Notes: generated by a model not told the origin, from the letters alone. Positions 18,277 to 27,320 are shown, counted from the stretch's first letter. The stretch is DNA of 64,000 nucleotides from Mangrovibacterium sp041596335 (GCF_041596335.1 NZ_JBFHIT010000010.1:31143-95142); one strand, 5' to 3'. A program made the numbers and translations.

Positions 18277-19914
18277 ATGGCAAAAGGAATTTTCAACTTA
18301 CCGATTGCAAAAAATGAGCCGGTAAAAACGTATGCTCCCGGTTCGCCCGAGCGAAAGAGTTTAAAGGCAAAATTGGAAGAAATGCGTTCGATCGAAGCCG
18401 AACTGCCGATGATTATCGGTGGTCGGGAAGTGACGACTGACCGTCGGATGCGTGTTTCGCCGCCACACGACCACAAGCATACTTTGGCTTATTTTTATCA
18501 AGGGGATTCGTCGCATGTGCAAATGGCGATTGATGCAGCTTTGGAGGCCAAAAAACAGTGGGCCGATCTAAGTTGGGAGCATCGTGCTTCGATTTTCCTC
18601 AAGGCTGCAGATCTGATCGCCGGTCCATATCGCGATAAGCTAAATGCAGCGACTATGTTGGGGCAAGGAAAAAATGTCTTCCAGGCTGAGATTGATTCGG
18701 CTTGTGAAATTATCGATTTTCTGAGGTTCGGCGTGAAGTGTATGATGGATATTTATCAGATGCAACCAGAGTCTGCTGCCGGAATTTGGAACTACAACCA
18801 ATACCGTCCGCTCGAAGGCTTTGTATTTGCGCTGACACCATTCAACTTTACGGCAATTGCAGGCAACCTGCCCTCTGCTCCGGCTATGATGGGGAACACG
18901 GTTGTTTGGAAACCATCGAATACAGCCGTTTATTCGGCAGCCGTAATTATGGAGGTATTGCAGGAAGCTGGGTTGCCGGCTGGTGTTATTAATCTGGTCT
19001 ATGTTTCAGGACCCGTAGCCGGAAATGTTATTTTCAATCACTCTGATTTTGCCGGGATACACTTTACCGGATCAACCGCTGTTTTTCAAAATATATGGAA
19101 AACAATTGGCGAGAATATTTTCAAATACAAATCCTATCCGCGCATTGTTGGCGAAACCGGCGGGAAAGACTTTATTTTTGCCGACCCCACTGCCGATCCG
19201 CAAAGCCTGGCAATTGGCATGTTGCGCGGGGCATTCGAATATCAAGGTCAAAAATGTTCGGCAGCTTCACGGGTGTATGTTCCGGAAAGTATTTGGGACG
19301 AGGTGCGCGAGCGATTTGGGAAAGAACTGGCAACAGTAAAAATGGGGCCGGTTGAAGATTTTACGAATTTTGTAAATGCAGTGATCGACGAAAAATCGTT
19401 CGACAAGCTGGCTTCATATATTGACGCTGCCAAAAAAAGTCCGGATGCGGAAGTAATATTCGGTGGGGGCTATGATAAATCTGTCGGTTATTTTATTGAA
19501 CCAACAGTGATTTTGGCTAAAAAACCAGACTACATTACAATGGTTGAAGAGCTTTTTGGCCCGGTGCTTACAGTCTTTGTTTATGAGGATGAAAGGATGG
19601 ATGAAACGCTGGCGATTCTGGACAGGACATCTATCTATGCGCTCACCGGAGCGGTATTTTCGCAGGATAGGTATAATATTGAGAAGATTACCAAATGGTT
19701 GGAAAATGCTGCCGGAAACTTCTACATCAACGATAAACCCACCGGCGCTGTTGTTGGCCAGCAACCTTTTGGCGGAGCCCGGGGATCGGGTACAAACGAC
19801 AAGGCTGGTTCAGTCTTCAATATGCTTCGGTGGACTTCAATTCGCACAGTGAAAGAAACTTTTGTATCGCCGAAAGACTATATGTATCCAAATTTTTTAC
19901 CCGATCGGGAATAA
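18277..19914 (+). CDS. pruA: L-glutamate gamma-semialdehyde (1-pyrroline-5-carboxylate) dehydrogenase
   Basis: 545 residues, the length of the stand-alone P5C dehydrogenases. It oxidises glutamate semialdehyde to glutamate with NAD+, the second step of proline catabolism. Aldehyde dehydrogenase landmarks: the PFNFTAIAGNL and VVWKPSNTA cofactor-binding stretches, the general base in VGETGGKD, and the catalytic Cys in EYQGQKCSAASR. The C-terminal PFGGARGSGTNDKAG is typical of the P5CDH subgroup. No proline dehydrogenase gene is adjacent. A terminator follows at 19937-19966. Confidence 0.96.
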   Translation: MAKGIFNLPIAKNEPVKTYAPGSPERKSLKAKLEEMRSIEAELPMIIGGREVTTDRRMRVSPPHDHKHTLAYFYQGDSSHVQMAIDAALEAKKQWADLSWEHRASIFLKAADLIAGPYRDKLNAATMLGQGKNVFQAEIDSACEIIDFLRFGVKCMMDIYQMQPESAAGIWNYNQYRPLEGFVFALTPFNFTAIAGNLPSAPAMMGNTVVWKPSNTAVYSAAVIMEVLQEAGLPAGVINLVYVSGPVAGNVIFNHSDFAGIHFTGSTAVFQNIWKTIGENIFKYKSYPRIVGETGGKDFIFADPTADPQSLAIGMLRGAFEYQGQKCSAASRVYVPESIWDEVRERFGKELATVKMGPVEDFTNFVNAVIDEKSFDKLASYIDAAKKSPDAEVIFGGGYDKSVGYFIEPTVILAKKPDYITMVEELFGPVLTVFVYEDERMDETLAILDRTSIYALTGAVFSQDRYNIEKITKWLENAAGNFYINDKPTGAVVGQQPFGGARGSGTNDKAGSVFNMLRWTSIRTVKETFVSPKDYMYPNFLPDRE

Positions 19915-19936
19915 AAACCAAAAATAGTTGATAATG

Positions 19937-19967
19937 AAAGGAGATGATTTTAAGCATCTCCTTTTTT
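19937..19967 (+). terminator. Rho-independent terminator of pruA
   Basis: Stem AAAGGAGATG (19937-19946) pairs perfectly with CATCTCCTTT (19955-19964) around an 8-nt loop and runs directly into a T-run. It starts 23 bp after the pruA stop codon. Confidence 0.92.
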
Positions 19968-19984
19968 ATTGCCGTCAGAGTCGC

Positions 19985-19992
19985 TATTTTTG
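19985..19992 (+). promoter_or_regulatory. -7 box upstream of the DivIC/FtsB-like gene
   Basis: TATTTTTG matches TAnnTTTG, sits just after the pruA terminator and 20 bp before the ATG at 20013, so the gene probably has its own promoter with a very short leader. Confidence 0.45.
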
Positions 19993-20012
19993 TGCTAAAT
20001 CAATTAAAAGCG

Positions 20013-20309
20013 ATGTTGAAAACACCAAAATGGGTTCGGGAAAGATTATTGACAAAATGGGGCATCACCGTGGTGATCTTTTTGGTTTACATTCTTCTAA
20101 TCAACGAGCACAACCTCGTTCAACATATGCGTAGTAAAGCGAAGTTGAAGCAATTGGTTGAACAGAAAGCAATTCTGAATGAGAAAATTGAAGCCGATCA
20201 GTTGAAAATTCAGGAACTTCAGACAAATCAAAAGAACCTGGAAAAGTTCGCCCGTGAACAATTCCTGATGCGAAAAGAAAACGAAGATGTTTTCGTAGTG
20301 GTTGAATAA
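20013..20309 (+). CDS. Septum formation initiator (DivIC/FtsB family)
   Basis: 98 residues. I start at the ATG 20013 because an upstream in-frame ATG (19944) lies inside the pruA terminator. The protein has a short cytoplasmic N-terminus, one transmembrane helix (about residues 17-33), and a coiled coil (about 40-82) ending in NLEKFAREQFLMRKENEDVFVV, which is the standard C-terminus of DivIC/FtsB proteins in Bacteroidota. FtsB/DivIC forms a complex with FtsL and FtsQ/DivIB at the division site. It stands alone here. Confidence 0.9.
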   Translation: MLKTPKWVRERLLTKWGITVVIFLVYILLINEHNLVQHMRSKAKLKQLVEQKAILNEKIEADQLKIQELQTNQKNLEKFAREQFLMRKENEDVFVVVE

Positions 20310-20449
20310 ATACCCTCCCGAATCAGACCATCAATGCTAAAAATTTATAACCAGAGAGTTATGAAATTGTGAACCAATGCTGATTTGTTTCAGAACAGGC
20401 TTTATTTAGTTTGATATATCAAAGTTTTTTCTTTAAATTGATTCAAATT

Positions 20450-21043
20450 ATGAAGCTGAATATCAACATATTTAAAATTGAAACCAATCACGTAAAGCCA
20501 CAAAAGGGCCGAATATTGGTTGCTGAACCTTTCCTGTCGGGTAGCTATTTTAACCGGTCGGTCATCTTGTTGGTTGCCTATAGCGACAAAGGAGCGATTG
20601 GATTTATATTGAATAAGAAAGTTGAATATCAGATTCAGGAAATTGTGCCGGACTTTCCGGAGTTTGATGCCGAGGTTTATATTGGTGGACCGGTAAGTAC
20701 AGATTCCATTTATTTTATCCACTCACTCGGGAATGAGATTTCAGGTAGTATCCCAATCAAAGAAAATCTTTATTGGGGAGGCGACTTCGAACAGCTTAAA
20801 AGTAAAATCAGACTAGGCACTGTACAACCCGGTGATGTTCGCTTTTTCATGGGGTATTCCGGCTGGGATAGTGGTCAGTTGGAAGAAGAACTTCAGGAAA
20901 ACAGTTGGTTGGTATCCGAGATTGAAGAAGAAAATGTGATGGGAGTCGAGCAGCGGAAACAATTTTGGCTCGACAACGTCCGTGCAATTGGCGGTAAATA
21001 CCTTATTTGGGAGAATTTCCCGGAAAATCCCTCATTGAACTAA
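20450..21043 (+). CDS. YqgE/AlgH family protein
   Basis: 198 residues from the ATG 20450 (MKLNINIFKIE), preferred over an upstream in-frame start because family members begin just before PQKGRILVAEPFL. Other family motifs are NRSVILLVAYSDKGAIGFILNK (in part), IGGPV and FFMGYSGWDSGQLEEEL. The family is widely conserved but has no agreed biochemical role; some members have been linked to regulation in Pseudomonas. Cytosolic. The convergent aminotransferase-like gene overlaps its end by 12 bp. Confidence 0.93.
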   Translation: MKLNINIFKIETNHVKPQKGRILVAEPFLSGSYFNRSVILLVAYSDKGAIGFILNKKVEYQIQEIVPDFPEFDAEVYIGGPVSTDSIYFIHSLGNEISGSIPIKENLYWGGDFEQLKSKIRLGTVQPGDVRFFMGYSGWDSGQLEEELQENSWLVSEIEEENVMGVEQRKQFWLDNVRAIGGKYLIWENFPENPSLN

Positions 21044-21847
21044 CAGACGGTTGAATTCCTCAGCAATTGAGCTGGTTGTTTTTTTATAATAGCGTTTCAT
21101 TCCGAATGCCCGAATAAAGCGGATTCCCCGGATATCATCGGCAACGAAAACTTCATCAGCCTGTCGTAAATCATCTTCCCGAATTGTGTTTGTTTCATCA
21201 AAATCCATTTGTATTTTTTGCGCAATCTGTCCGACTACTCTTTTGGCCGGATTGATGTATGTTCCTTCATCACGATTGGGAGTCAGCAGTTGATTTTCCC
21301 GAACCAAAAAGAGATTGGCTCCCGGAACTTCAAGCAAATTTTGATTCCTGTCCATGATAATGGGGATTTCTTTTCGGCCAGGGATGGCTGTTCTAGCTAT
21401 TTCCCATAGTGTTTCAGATCCGGTGGAAAGGGAGGAAAGCGGAGAGTCTGATTTGTAAATCTGGTGAAATAATTGAACAGAATAGCCATCAGCATCGAAA
21501 GGGTAGGCGGAATCAGCTTCCGGTTCCAGTTCGATTAAGTAGCTGATTGTTTTTCCCGTATTGAAAAAAGTCAGCTGAATTTGTGCGCTTTTGTAGCATT
21601 TGTTTTTAACAAGGCAGCGTTCGATCTGCCGCCTCAGCTCTTTCCCATTGTTCGCTATGAAGTCAGGTAGAGCGATTCTAAAAAGCTGAAAATGGAGTTG
21701 CCACAAGTTCAGGTGTTCGTCCCAAAACAACAGTTTGCTTTTAATCATCTTCAATTTGTCGCGAAACAGTAGCTCGTTTAATGTTTGCGGCGAAAATAAT
21801 TTTCCCTCCGGCGGGTGAAAAGTTCCGTTGAATAGGATATAGGACAT
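21032..21847 (-). CDS. Class IV aminotransferase-fold protein lacking the PLP lysine
   Basis: 271 residues with the class IV aminotransferase fold (branched-chain aminotransferase / aminodeoxychorismate lyase group). The family shape is clear from the start MSYILFNGTFHP, FRDKLKMI, and the C-terminal LLEVPGANLFLVREN...LLTPNRDEGTYINPAKRVVGQIA. In the usual position of the Schiff-base Lys (the K of LK(T/S)xN) this protein reads PLSSLSTGSETLWEI, with Ser, so PLP catalysis by the normal route looks lost. It might be an inactive paralog or use another residue. Downstream of the rhomboid gene on the same strand, 29 bp away. Confidence 0.8.
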   Translation of the reverse strand: MSYILFNGTFHPPEGKLFSPQTLNELLFRDKLKMIKSKLLFWDEHLNLWQLHFQLFRIALPDFIANNGKELRRQIERCLVKNKCYKSAQIQLTFFNTGKTISYLIELEPEADSAYPFDADGYSVQLFHQIYKSDSPLSSLSTGSETLWEIARTAIPGRKEIPIIMDRNQNLLEVPGANLFLVRENQLLTPNRDEGTYINPAKRVVGQIAQKIQMDFDETNTIREDDLRQADEVFVADDIRGIRFIRAFGMKRYYKKTTSSIAEEFNRLLVQ

Positions 21848-21876
21848 GAATCGTATTGGTTGCGGTTCTGCTTGGT

Positions 21877-22485
21877 TTATATGATCCGGAATAATTTATC
21901 GATGAACAGTTGATAATTATCCTGACTAAGTAGGATTGGGTAGATGAACCCAAACAAAGCGCCCAGAAAGTGGGCGTCATGGGCGATATTGTCGTTTTGC
22001 TTACGGCTCATGTAGTACGAGTAAATCAGGTACACAATGGCAAACACAATTCCGGGGATGGGGATAATGCCAAAAAAGTAAATTTTACTCCATGGCGCGA
22101 AAAAGATCGCGGCAAACAAGATTGCTGATACAGCGCCCGATGCCCCTACGGCATTATAATAGTAGTTGTTTCGTTGCTTGATTAATGCGTAGAGGTTTGA
22201 AAACAGCATGCCCCCAAAATAAAGAATCAGAAAATAGGCATTGGCCATGCGTCCATGTCGCACGTCAAAAATCATTTCAATGGCCGAGCCAAATGAATAG
22301 AGTACAATCATATTCACGAGCAGATGTTCCCAGTTGGCATGCACAAAACCATGCGAAATCAGACGGTAGTATTCGTTTTTATGGACCGTTTTGCTGGCGT
22401 TGAACTGCAATTTGTCAACCAGATCGGGGCGGCTAAAAGCCATGATCGATACCAGGCAGGTGATGGCAATAATTATTAGTGTCAT
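21877..22485 (-). CDS. Rhomboid family intramembrane serine protease
   Basis: 202 residues with six predicted helices. Rhomboid landmarks are all present: the HxxxN motif in WEHLLVNM (His 54, Asn 58), the catalytic Ser in GASGAVSA (about 116) and the catalytic His in AHDAHFLGALFGF (about 172). It should cleave transmembrane substrates in the inner membrane; the target is unknown. It follows holA after 9 bp on the same strand, so the two are probably cotranscribed. Confidence 0.95.
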   Translation of the reverse strand: MTLIIIAITCLVSIMAFSRPDLVDKLQFNASKTVHKNEYYRLISHGFVHANWEHLLVNMIVLYSFGSAIEMIFDVRHGRMANAYFLILYFGGMLFSNLYALIKQRNNYYYNAVGASGAVSAILFAAIFFAPWSKIYFFGIIPIPGIVFAIVYLIYSYYMSRKQNDNIAHDAHFLGALFGFIYPILLSQDNYQLFIDKLFRII

Positions 22486-22494
22486 AGTCTGTTT

Positions 22495-23493
22495 TTAGTG
22501 TAAAATTCGGTAAATCATTTCCTTTTGAAGATCTCCGGGGGTGGACGAAACATTGCCAAGTCCTTTCGATTTCATGTCGAATTCACGCAGGGTTGAAATG
22601 ATTTCAACAACCTTTTTAATCGGGAATTGCTTAGCTGCAGCAATGTAATCTTTAGTGAAAAAAGGATGAACCCCTAACGCCGATGTAACAGCATTTTGCG
22701 ATTTGTCTTCCAGAAAATGGTAGGTTAGTATTTTCATGAAAAACTGGAACAAGCTGGAAATGGTTCGTGGAAACGGATTGGCATTTGGGTTGGCCGAAAA
22801 GTAGTTAATAATTTGGTTGCTCTTTAATACATTTCTGGTTCCCAAAGCGTTTTGCAATTCAAAAATATTATAATCCTTGCTAATTCCAATGTTTTGTTCA
22901 ATGTGGTCGGGGGTTATTTTTGTATTCTCAGGCAAACTAATGATCAGCTTGTCCAGCTCGTTTGAAACCTTGCTCAGGTCAGTACCCAGATATTCTGCGA
23001 GCAGCGCTGAAGCTTGCGGGACAATGGAATAATTCCGGGTTGCCAAGTACGATTTGATCCAATCCGGAAGTTTGTTGTCGTATATCTTTTTCGATTCGAA
23101 TAAAACTCCTTTCTGGGCGACCAGTTTGCTGAATGTTTTTCGTTTATCGAGGCTCTTGTATTTATAGTTCAAAACCAGAATGGTTGAGTTGAGGGGGTTC
23201 TTGACATAGGCCTCCAGTTCTTCTATTTTCTTAATATTCTGAGCTTCCCGCACAATAATTACCTGATGGTTGGCCATCATTGGAAATCGCCGGGCATAAG
23301 TAATAATCGTGTCGATGTCAGTGTCTTTACCGTACAGGATATGTTGATTGAATCCTTTTTCGGCATCCGTTAGCACGTGCTGGCTGATGTAGTCCGAGAT
23401 TTGGTCGATAAAGTAACTTTCTTCACCCATCAGGAAATAAATGGGGTGGTATATCTTTTTTTTAAGGTTTACTAAAATGTCGTCGAAGGTCAT
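22495..23493 (-). CDS. holA: DNA polymerase III delta subunit
   Basis: 332 residues, family length. Delta is the clamp-loader subunit that opens the sliding clamp. Recognisable stretches are PIYFLMGEESYFIDQI near the N-terminus, VIIVREAQNIKKIEEL, AQKGVLFESKKIYDNKLPDWI, and the middle helical domain with LGTDLSKVSNELDKLI. It lies 16 bp after the AMP nucleosidase gene and 9 bp before the rhomboid gene, all on the minus strand. Confidence 0.95.
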   Translation of the reverse strand: MTFDDILVNLKKKIYHPIYFLMGEESYFIDQISDYISQHVLTDAEKGFNQHILYGKDTDIDTIITYARRFPMMANHQVIIVREAQNIKKIEELEAYVKNPLNSTILVLNYKYKSLDKRKTFSKLVAQKGVLFESKKIYDNKLPDWIKSYLATRNYSIVPQASALLAEYLGTDLSKVSNELDKLIISLPENTKITPDHIEQNIGISKDYNIFELQNALGTRNVLKSNQIINYFSANPNANPFPRTISSLFQFFMKILTYHFLEDKSQNAVTSALGVHPFFTKDYIAAAKQFPIKKVVEIISTLREFDMKSKGLGNVSSTPGDLQKEMIYRILH

Positions 23494-23509
23494 ATTTGTG
23501 GTAGGATAT

Positions 23510-24286
23510 TTAAAATTTAAGGTGTTTTACCGAGCGTCCGTTTGTTTTGATTTCGATGAGTGCTTCAATGCCGATTTTAATGTGTTTTTCTACAAAATCG
23601 GTGGTAACTCGTTTGTCGCTCGCATCGGTTTTAATTCCGGTTGAAATCATGGGTTGATCGGAGACCAATAGGAGTGCACCGGTCGGGATTTTGTTGGCAA
23701 AACCAACCGTGAATATTGTTGCCGTTTCCATGTCGATGGCCATTGCTCTTGTTTTCTTGAGGTATTTTTTAAAACGTTCATCAAATTCCCAAACCCTGCG
23801 GTTTGTCGTGAAAACAACACCAGTCCAGTAATCCATTTTGTTTTCACGGACAGCGGTTGATACGGCTCGTTGCAGGTTAAAGGCCGGAAGCGCAGGAACC
23901 TCTGCCGGAAGATAGTCGTTTGATGTTCCCTCGCTACGTATCGCGGCAATCGGAAGAATCAGATCGCCCAGTTTGTTTTTCTTCTTCAATCCACCGCATT
24001 TCCCTAAAAACAAAACCGCTTTTGGCATAATCGCGCTGAGCAAATCCATCACTGTAGCGGCATTTGGGCTACCCATCCCAAAGTTGATGATCGTCATGTC
24101 CTCAGCAGTAGCGCTGGGCATATTTTTGTCTTCGCCAAAAACCGGCACATCGAACTGTTCGGCAAACAGATCCACATAAAGCTGAAAATTAGTCAGCAGA
24201 ATGTATTCGCCAAATTCTTCTAGCATTCGTCCGGTGTATCTGGGGAGCCAGTTGTCAACAATTTCTCTTTTTGTCTTCATGCGCAA
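23510..24286 (-). CDS. amn: AMP nucleosidase
   Basis: 258 residues, the shorter Bacteroidota-type AMP nucleosidase of the nucleoside phosphorylase superfamily; the enzyme splits AMP into adenine and ribose 5-phosphate. Visible motifs are INFGMGSPNAATVMDLL, LFLGKCGGLKKKNKLGDLILP (in part), AMAIDMETATIFTVGFANKIP and LLVSDQPM, the catalytic Asp being the D of SDQP. First gene of the minus-strand run amn-holA-rhomboid-aminotransferase-like. A -7 box lies about 60 bp upstream. Confidence 0.93.
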   Translation of the reverse strand: MRMKTKREIVDNWLPRYTGRMLEEFGEYILLTNFQLYVDLFAEQFDVPVFGEDKNMPSATAEDMTIINFGMGSPNAATVMDLLSAIMPKAVLFLGKCGGLKKKNKLGDLILPIAAIRSEGTSNDYLPAEVPALPAFNLQRAVSTAVRENKMDYWTGVVFTTNRRVWEFDERFKKYLKKTRAMAIDMETATIFTVGFANKIPTGALLLVSDQPMISTGIKTDASDKRVTTDFVEKHIKIGIEALIEIKTNGRSVKHLKF

Positions 24287-24345
24287 TCAATTTTTTGCTT
24301 TATTGTAGGGGAGCTAAATAAATCGTTTTTTTGTATTCAGAATTA

Positions 24346-24353
24346 CAAAAATA
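24346..24353 (-). promoter_or_regulatory. -7 box upstream of amn
   Basis: On the minus strand TATTTTTG (complement of CAAAAATA) fits the TAnnTTTG consensus and lies 59 bp before the amn start codon. No convincing -33 box. Confidence 0.35.
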
Positions 24354-24372
24354 CAACTTTGCACTGTCTTAA

Positions 24373-24843
24373 ATGTTCACGCAGCTAAATTTACCAACAT
24401 ATTCATTCCGTACCAAGCAAGTTGAAGGCAAAATCCAGATCTTTGATCAGATCAGGAAGAAATATTTGGTGCTGACCCCCGAGGAGTGGGTCCGTCAAAA
24501 TTTCATCCGTTATCTGATTGATGAGAAGGGATTTCCGGCTTCGTTGATGGTTGTAGAAGCAGGTTTGAAATTAAATCAAAACCAGTTTCGAGCCGATTTG
24601 GTGGTGTACAACAAAAGCCGGAGCCCGCTGATGATTGTTGAGTTTAAAGCACCTGAAATTAAAATTACGCAGAAAACGTTCGACCAGATCGCGCGGTATA
24701 ATCTGACCTTCGAAGTTCCGTATTTGATTGTATCCAATGGAATGAATCACTACTGTTGCCAGGTCGATTTTGAAAAGCGGAATTATCGCTTCTTGCAGGA
24801 AATTCCAACGTTCATGGAGCTTTGCAGCGTTGAGAATCTATAA
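24373..24843 (+). CDS. HsdR N-terminal-like (restriction endonuclease fold) orphan protein
   Basis: 156 residues resembling the HSDR_N_2-type domain of type I restriction subunits. The nuclease-like core is visible as GLKLNQNQFRADLVVYNKS..PLMIVEFKAPEI, i.e. the D...ExK pattern of PD-(D/E)xK enzymes (Asp in RADLVV, Glu and Lys in VEFKAP). No helicase domain, methylase or specificity gene is near, so it is not part of a restriction system here. From memory such stand-alone proteins often sit beside holA in Bacteroidota, pointing to a housekeeping DNA role; that is inference. Confidence 0.75.
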   Translation: MFTQLNLPTYSFRTKQVEGKIQIFDQIRKKYLVLTPEEWVRQNFIRYLIDEKGFPASLMVVEAGLKLNQNQFRADLVVYNKSRSPLMIVEFKAPEIKITQKTFDQIARYNLTFEVPYLIVSNGMNHYCCQVDFEKRNYRFLQEIPTFMELCSVENL

Positions 24844-25365
24844 AATTCGCTGGTAAAGGTATTCGTCAATTCTTCCTGAAGGCAATTTCAACCAATCTTT
24901 TTTAGTGCCGGAAAGCTGAAAGCCGCATTTCTCGAAAAGGCCAACGCTGGCTGGGTTGTTGGCGCCAATGTTCGCAAATAGTTGGTGCAGTCCCAGCGTA
25001 TCTTTAGCGTATCGGCACAGCAGCATGATTGCATCGGAGGCGTATCCTTGTTGGCGGTTTTCATTGGCATGAATTAAAATGCCAATCCCGGCCCGTTGAT
25101 GAAAAGGGTCGAAATCGAACAAATCGATGGCACCTACTGCTTCCGATTTTTCATTTTGAATGATCAATCGCAGTTGCTTGCTTTCGTAAATGTCGCGATG
25201 CGATTCGGCAATGTATTGTTTCAGGATGAAGCGAGAGAACGGCGTCAGCGTGTTGCTGATTTGCCAAACGGTGCTGTCGTTTTCCCATTTATAAAGCAAA
25301 TCCAGATCTTCCGGCTCCAACGGGCGAAGATTTATTTTTCCAAAGGTAAGTGCGGCAATGTTCAT
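24838..25365 (-). CDS. GNAT family N-acetyltransferase
   Basis: 175 residues of the RimJ/RimL or SpeG-like subgroup. The acetyl-CoA binding segment is GIGILIHANENRQQGYASDAIMLLC (in part), and the C-terminus has the usual ANIGANNPASVGLFEKCGFQLSG motif. Start LRPLEPEDLDLLYKWEND is also typical. The substrate, protein N-terminus or small molecule, is not clear. It overlaps the start region of the neighbouring glycosyltransferase gene's end by 4 bp, suggesting translational coupling. Confidence 0.9.
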   Translation of the reverse strand: MNIAALTFGKINLRPLEPEDLDLLYKWENDSTVWQISNTLTPFSRFILKQYIAESHRDIYESKQLRLIIQNEKSEAVGAIDLFDFDPFHQRAGIGILIHANENRQQGYASDAIMLLCRYAKDTLGLHQLFANIGANNPASVGLFEKCGFQLSGTKKDWLKLPSGRIDEYLYQRIL

Positions 25366-27311
25366 CGTCCTAAGTTTTTCCAGTTGCGAACTATCAGTTC
25401 CAGGTCGTTCAAAAGTCGGTAATTTTTCGCATACAGGCGATCATTTTCCAGCTTTTTTGCTTCGTCGAAGCTCGGTTCAAAAGGGGACGACGGTGATAGA
25501 ACACCTGGTTTTAAGGTCGGCAGGTGAGGATCTGATTCCGCAGGACAGCCATAGCCGACCCATGTTTTATGGCCCCGAATTATATCCACACAGTTTTGCC
25601 TCAATCCGCGTCTGTTTTTAAACGTTGAAAATAGAAGCGGGTAAAGAAAAAGCAATACGCATGCGACTTTTACATCGAGCCATCGCTTCAATATCCGGTT
25701 CATTCTGGTCGATAGCGGGCTGGCTTTCAGTTGATAAAGTTCACTGTTTGAGTTCGGAGAGTTGCTGCCAATGATGGTGAAACTTTCTTGGGGTGCGATC
25801 TTAAATGCAAGATTTCGACCATTTAAATCGAGCATGTAATCAATAATTTGACCAGAGGGTACATCTTTTCCGCTGAAAATCAGTTCGTCAGGCTTGTGAA
25901 TGTCGATGACTTCACGAATTTGATTGTTTCGCCCCAGATATTGGCCATCGGGTAGTTGATCATTGGGCGAAATCAATCCGATCAGTTCGATGTGCGACTG
26001 GCTTAGTTGAAGCAGTTTCCGGATTCGGTCGGCTTCTACGGTGCCTGCCATCAGGATAATTCGTTTGGCCTGAGTTTCCTGCAGGCGGAAGTTGGCACGC
26101 CCGGTTTTGCTCAGAAGTATTCGGGTAATGGTCAATGTAAGCAGGGTCCATCCAAATGTGAGGAAAATGAGTGCGCGTGAAAAACGCCAGCTTTCGTCGA
26201 GAAATGAATAAACTAAGCTAATGACGATTGTGCCAGCCAAAATTCCACGTATGAGCCTTTTAAGAGAGACAGGATTGGTGTACCCTTTGGATAGGCCGAT
26301 GCAAATAAGCCAAATCAAAACATATCCGGGTACAATATATTGCGTGAATAGAGGCGGGAAATGGCCCGGCTCAAATTGAATGTGCTCCCAAAAAGGAATC
26401 AGGACGGAGAATCCCAACATAATGAGCAGCGCGTCAATAAGTGGGTAGAGTAGCACTCGGGAAAGATTGTTGAAGACAGATAAAAAGGCTTTGAAATAAA
26501 TAGCCAGCTTAATGGCCAGATTAAAGAGTTTGTTGTGTCGGTTAGAGAAGTGCTTTTCCGAGAATATTAACATCGCGTTGTAGAACAATTTCACATAATT
26601 GAGACTGCCTTTTTTTGTGCTTTCACCTTTGTAGTGAATGATTGTCGTTTCGGGGAAATAGAAGTTCCTGAATCCACTCTGACTGATTCGATACGAAAGA
26701 TCGATGTCTTCGCCATACATGAAAAAGGTTTCGTCGAGCAAGCCCGATTTTTTCAATGCCGATTGGCGCATGAACATAAAGGCTCCGGCTAAGACTTCAA
26801 CTTCCTGAATTGAGTCGGCCGATAAATGTCCCAGATAGTAATAAGCGAATTTTTTTGATTTTGGGAATAAGCTCGTTAGTCCGAAGATTTTACAGAAAGC
26901 TACCCAGGGAGTTGGAAGTCCGCGCTTCGATTCCGGTAAATACCGACCGTTGCCGTCAATCATTTTAACGCCCATCGCCCCGGCATCCGGCCGGTCGTCC
27001 ATGAAACTCAGACATTTGGAGAAGCAGTCGGCTTCAACCAGCGTGTCGGGATTGAGCAAGAGGACATACTCTCCCCGGGCAATCCGAATTGCCTGATTGT
27101 TCGCTTTCGAAAAACCGGTATTCTCGGAGTTCTCAATTAAATGGATCGAAGGAAATTTCTGACGCAGCATCCGACAGGAACCATCTACCGAATTGTTGTC
27201 CACAACGATGATTTCACCATCAATGGCAGTCAAGGCCTTTTCAACTGAATATAGGCATTGTTCGAGGAAATGCTTGACATTGTAATTGACGATGATAACC
27301 GATAGTTTCAT
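25362..27311 (-). CDS. GT2 glycosyltransferase fused to a degenerate polyprenyl-phosphate sugar transferase-like part
   Basis: 649 residues. Residues 1-~240 form a GT2 domain (SVIIVNYNVKHFLEQCL, the DNNSVDGS motif, LLLNPDTLVE). Several membrane helices follow (~285-410). Then a Rossmann-like stretch KRIILMAGTVEADRIRKLLQL...DELIFSGKDVP resembles the CoA-binding-like domain of WbaP/WcaJ sugar-phosphate transferases, and the end (NRILKRWLDVKVACVLLFLYPLLF) resembles the start of their catalytic domain but lacks the rest of it. Probably acts in surface polysaccharide or lipid-linked glycan synthesis. The second half looks non-catalytic. It lies between a GNAT gene (4-bp overlap) and recR (9-bp gap). 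Confidence 0.82.
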   Translation of the reverse strand: MKLSVIIVNYNVKHFLEQCLYSVEKALTAIDGEIIVVDNNSVDGSCRMLRQKFPSIHLIENSENTGFSKANNQAIRIARGEYVLLLNPDTLVEADCFSKCLSFMDDRPDAGAMGVKMIDGNGRYLPESKRGLPTPWVAFCKIFGLTSLFPKSKKFAYYYLGHLSADSIQEVEVLAGAFMFMRQSALKKSGLLDETFFMYGEDIDLSYRISQSGFRNFYFPETTIIHYKGESTKKGSLNYVKLFYNAMLIFSEKHFSNRHNKLFNLAIKLAIYFKAFLSVFNNLSRVLLYPLIDALLIMLGFSVLIPFWEHIQFEPGHFPPLFTQYIVPGYVLIWLICIGLSKGYTNPVSLKRLIRGILAGTIVISLVYSFLDESWRFSRALIFLTFGWTLLTLTITRILLSKTGRANFRLQETQAKRIILMAGTVEADRIRKLLQLSQSHIELIGLISPNDQLPDGQYLGRNNQIREVIDIHKPDELIFSGKDVPSGQIIDYMLDLNGRNLAFKIAPQESFTIIGSNSPNSNSELYQLKASPLSTRMNRILKRWLDVKVACVLLFLYPLLFSTFKNRRGLRQNCVDIIRGHKTWVGYGCPAESDPHLPTLKPGVLSPSSPFEPSFDEAKKLENDRLYAKNYRLLNDLELIVRNWKNLGR

Positions 27312-27320
27312 GGGGTAGAT

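Noticed and set aside
19944..20012. Longer N-terminus for the DivIC/FtsB-like protein
   Set aside because: The upstream ATG lies inside the pruA terminator; the short form has the family length and its own -7 box.
24373..24843. Part of a restriction-modification system
   Set aside because: Only an HsdR N-terminal-like domain; no helicase, methylase or specificity genes nearby.
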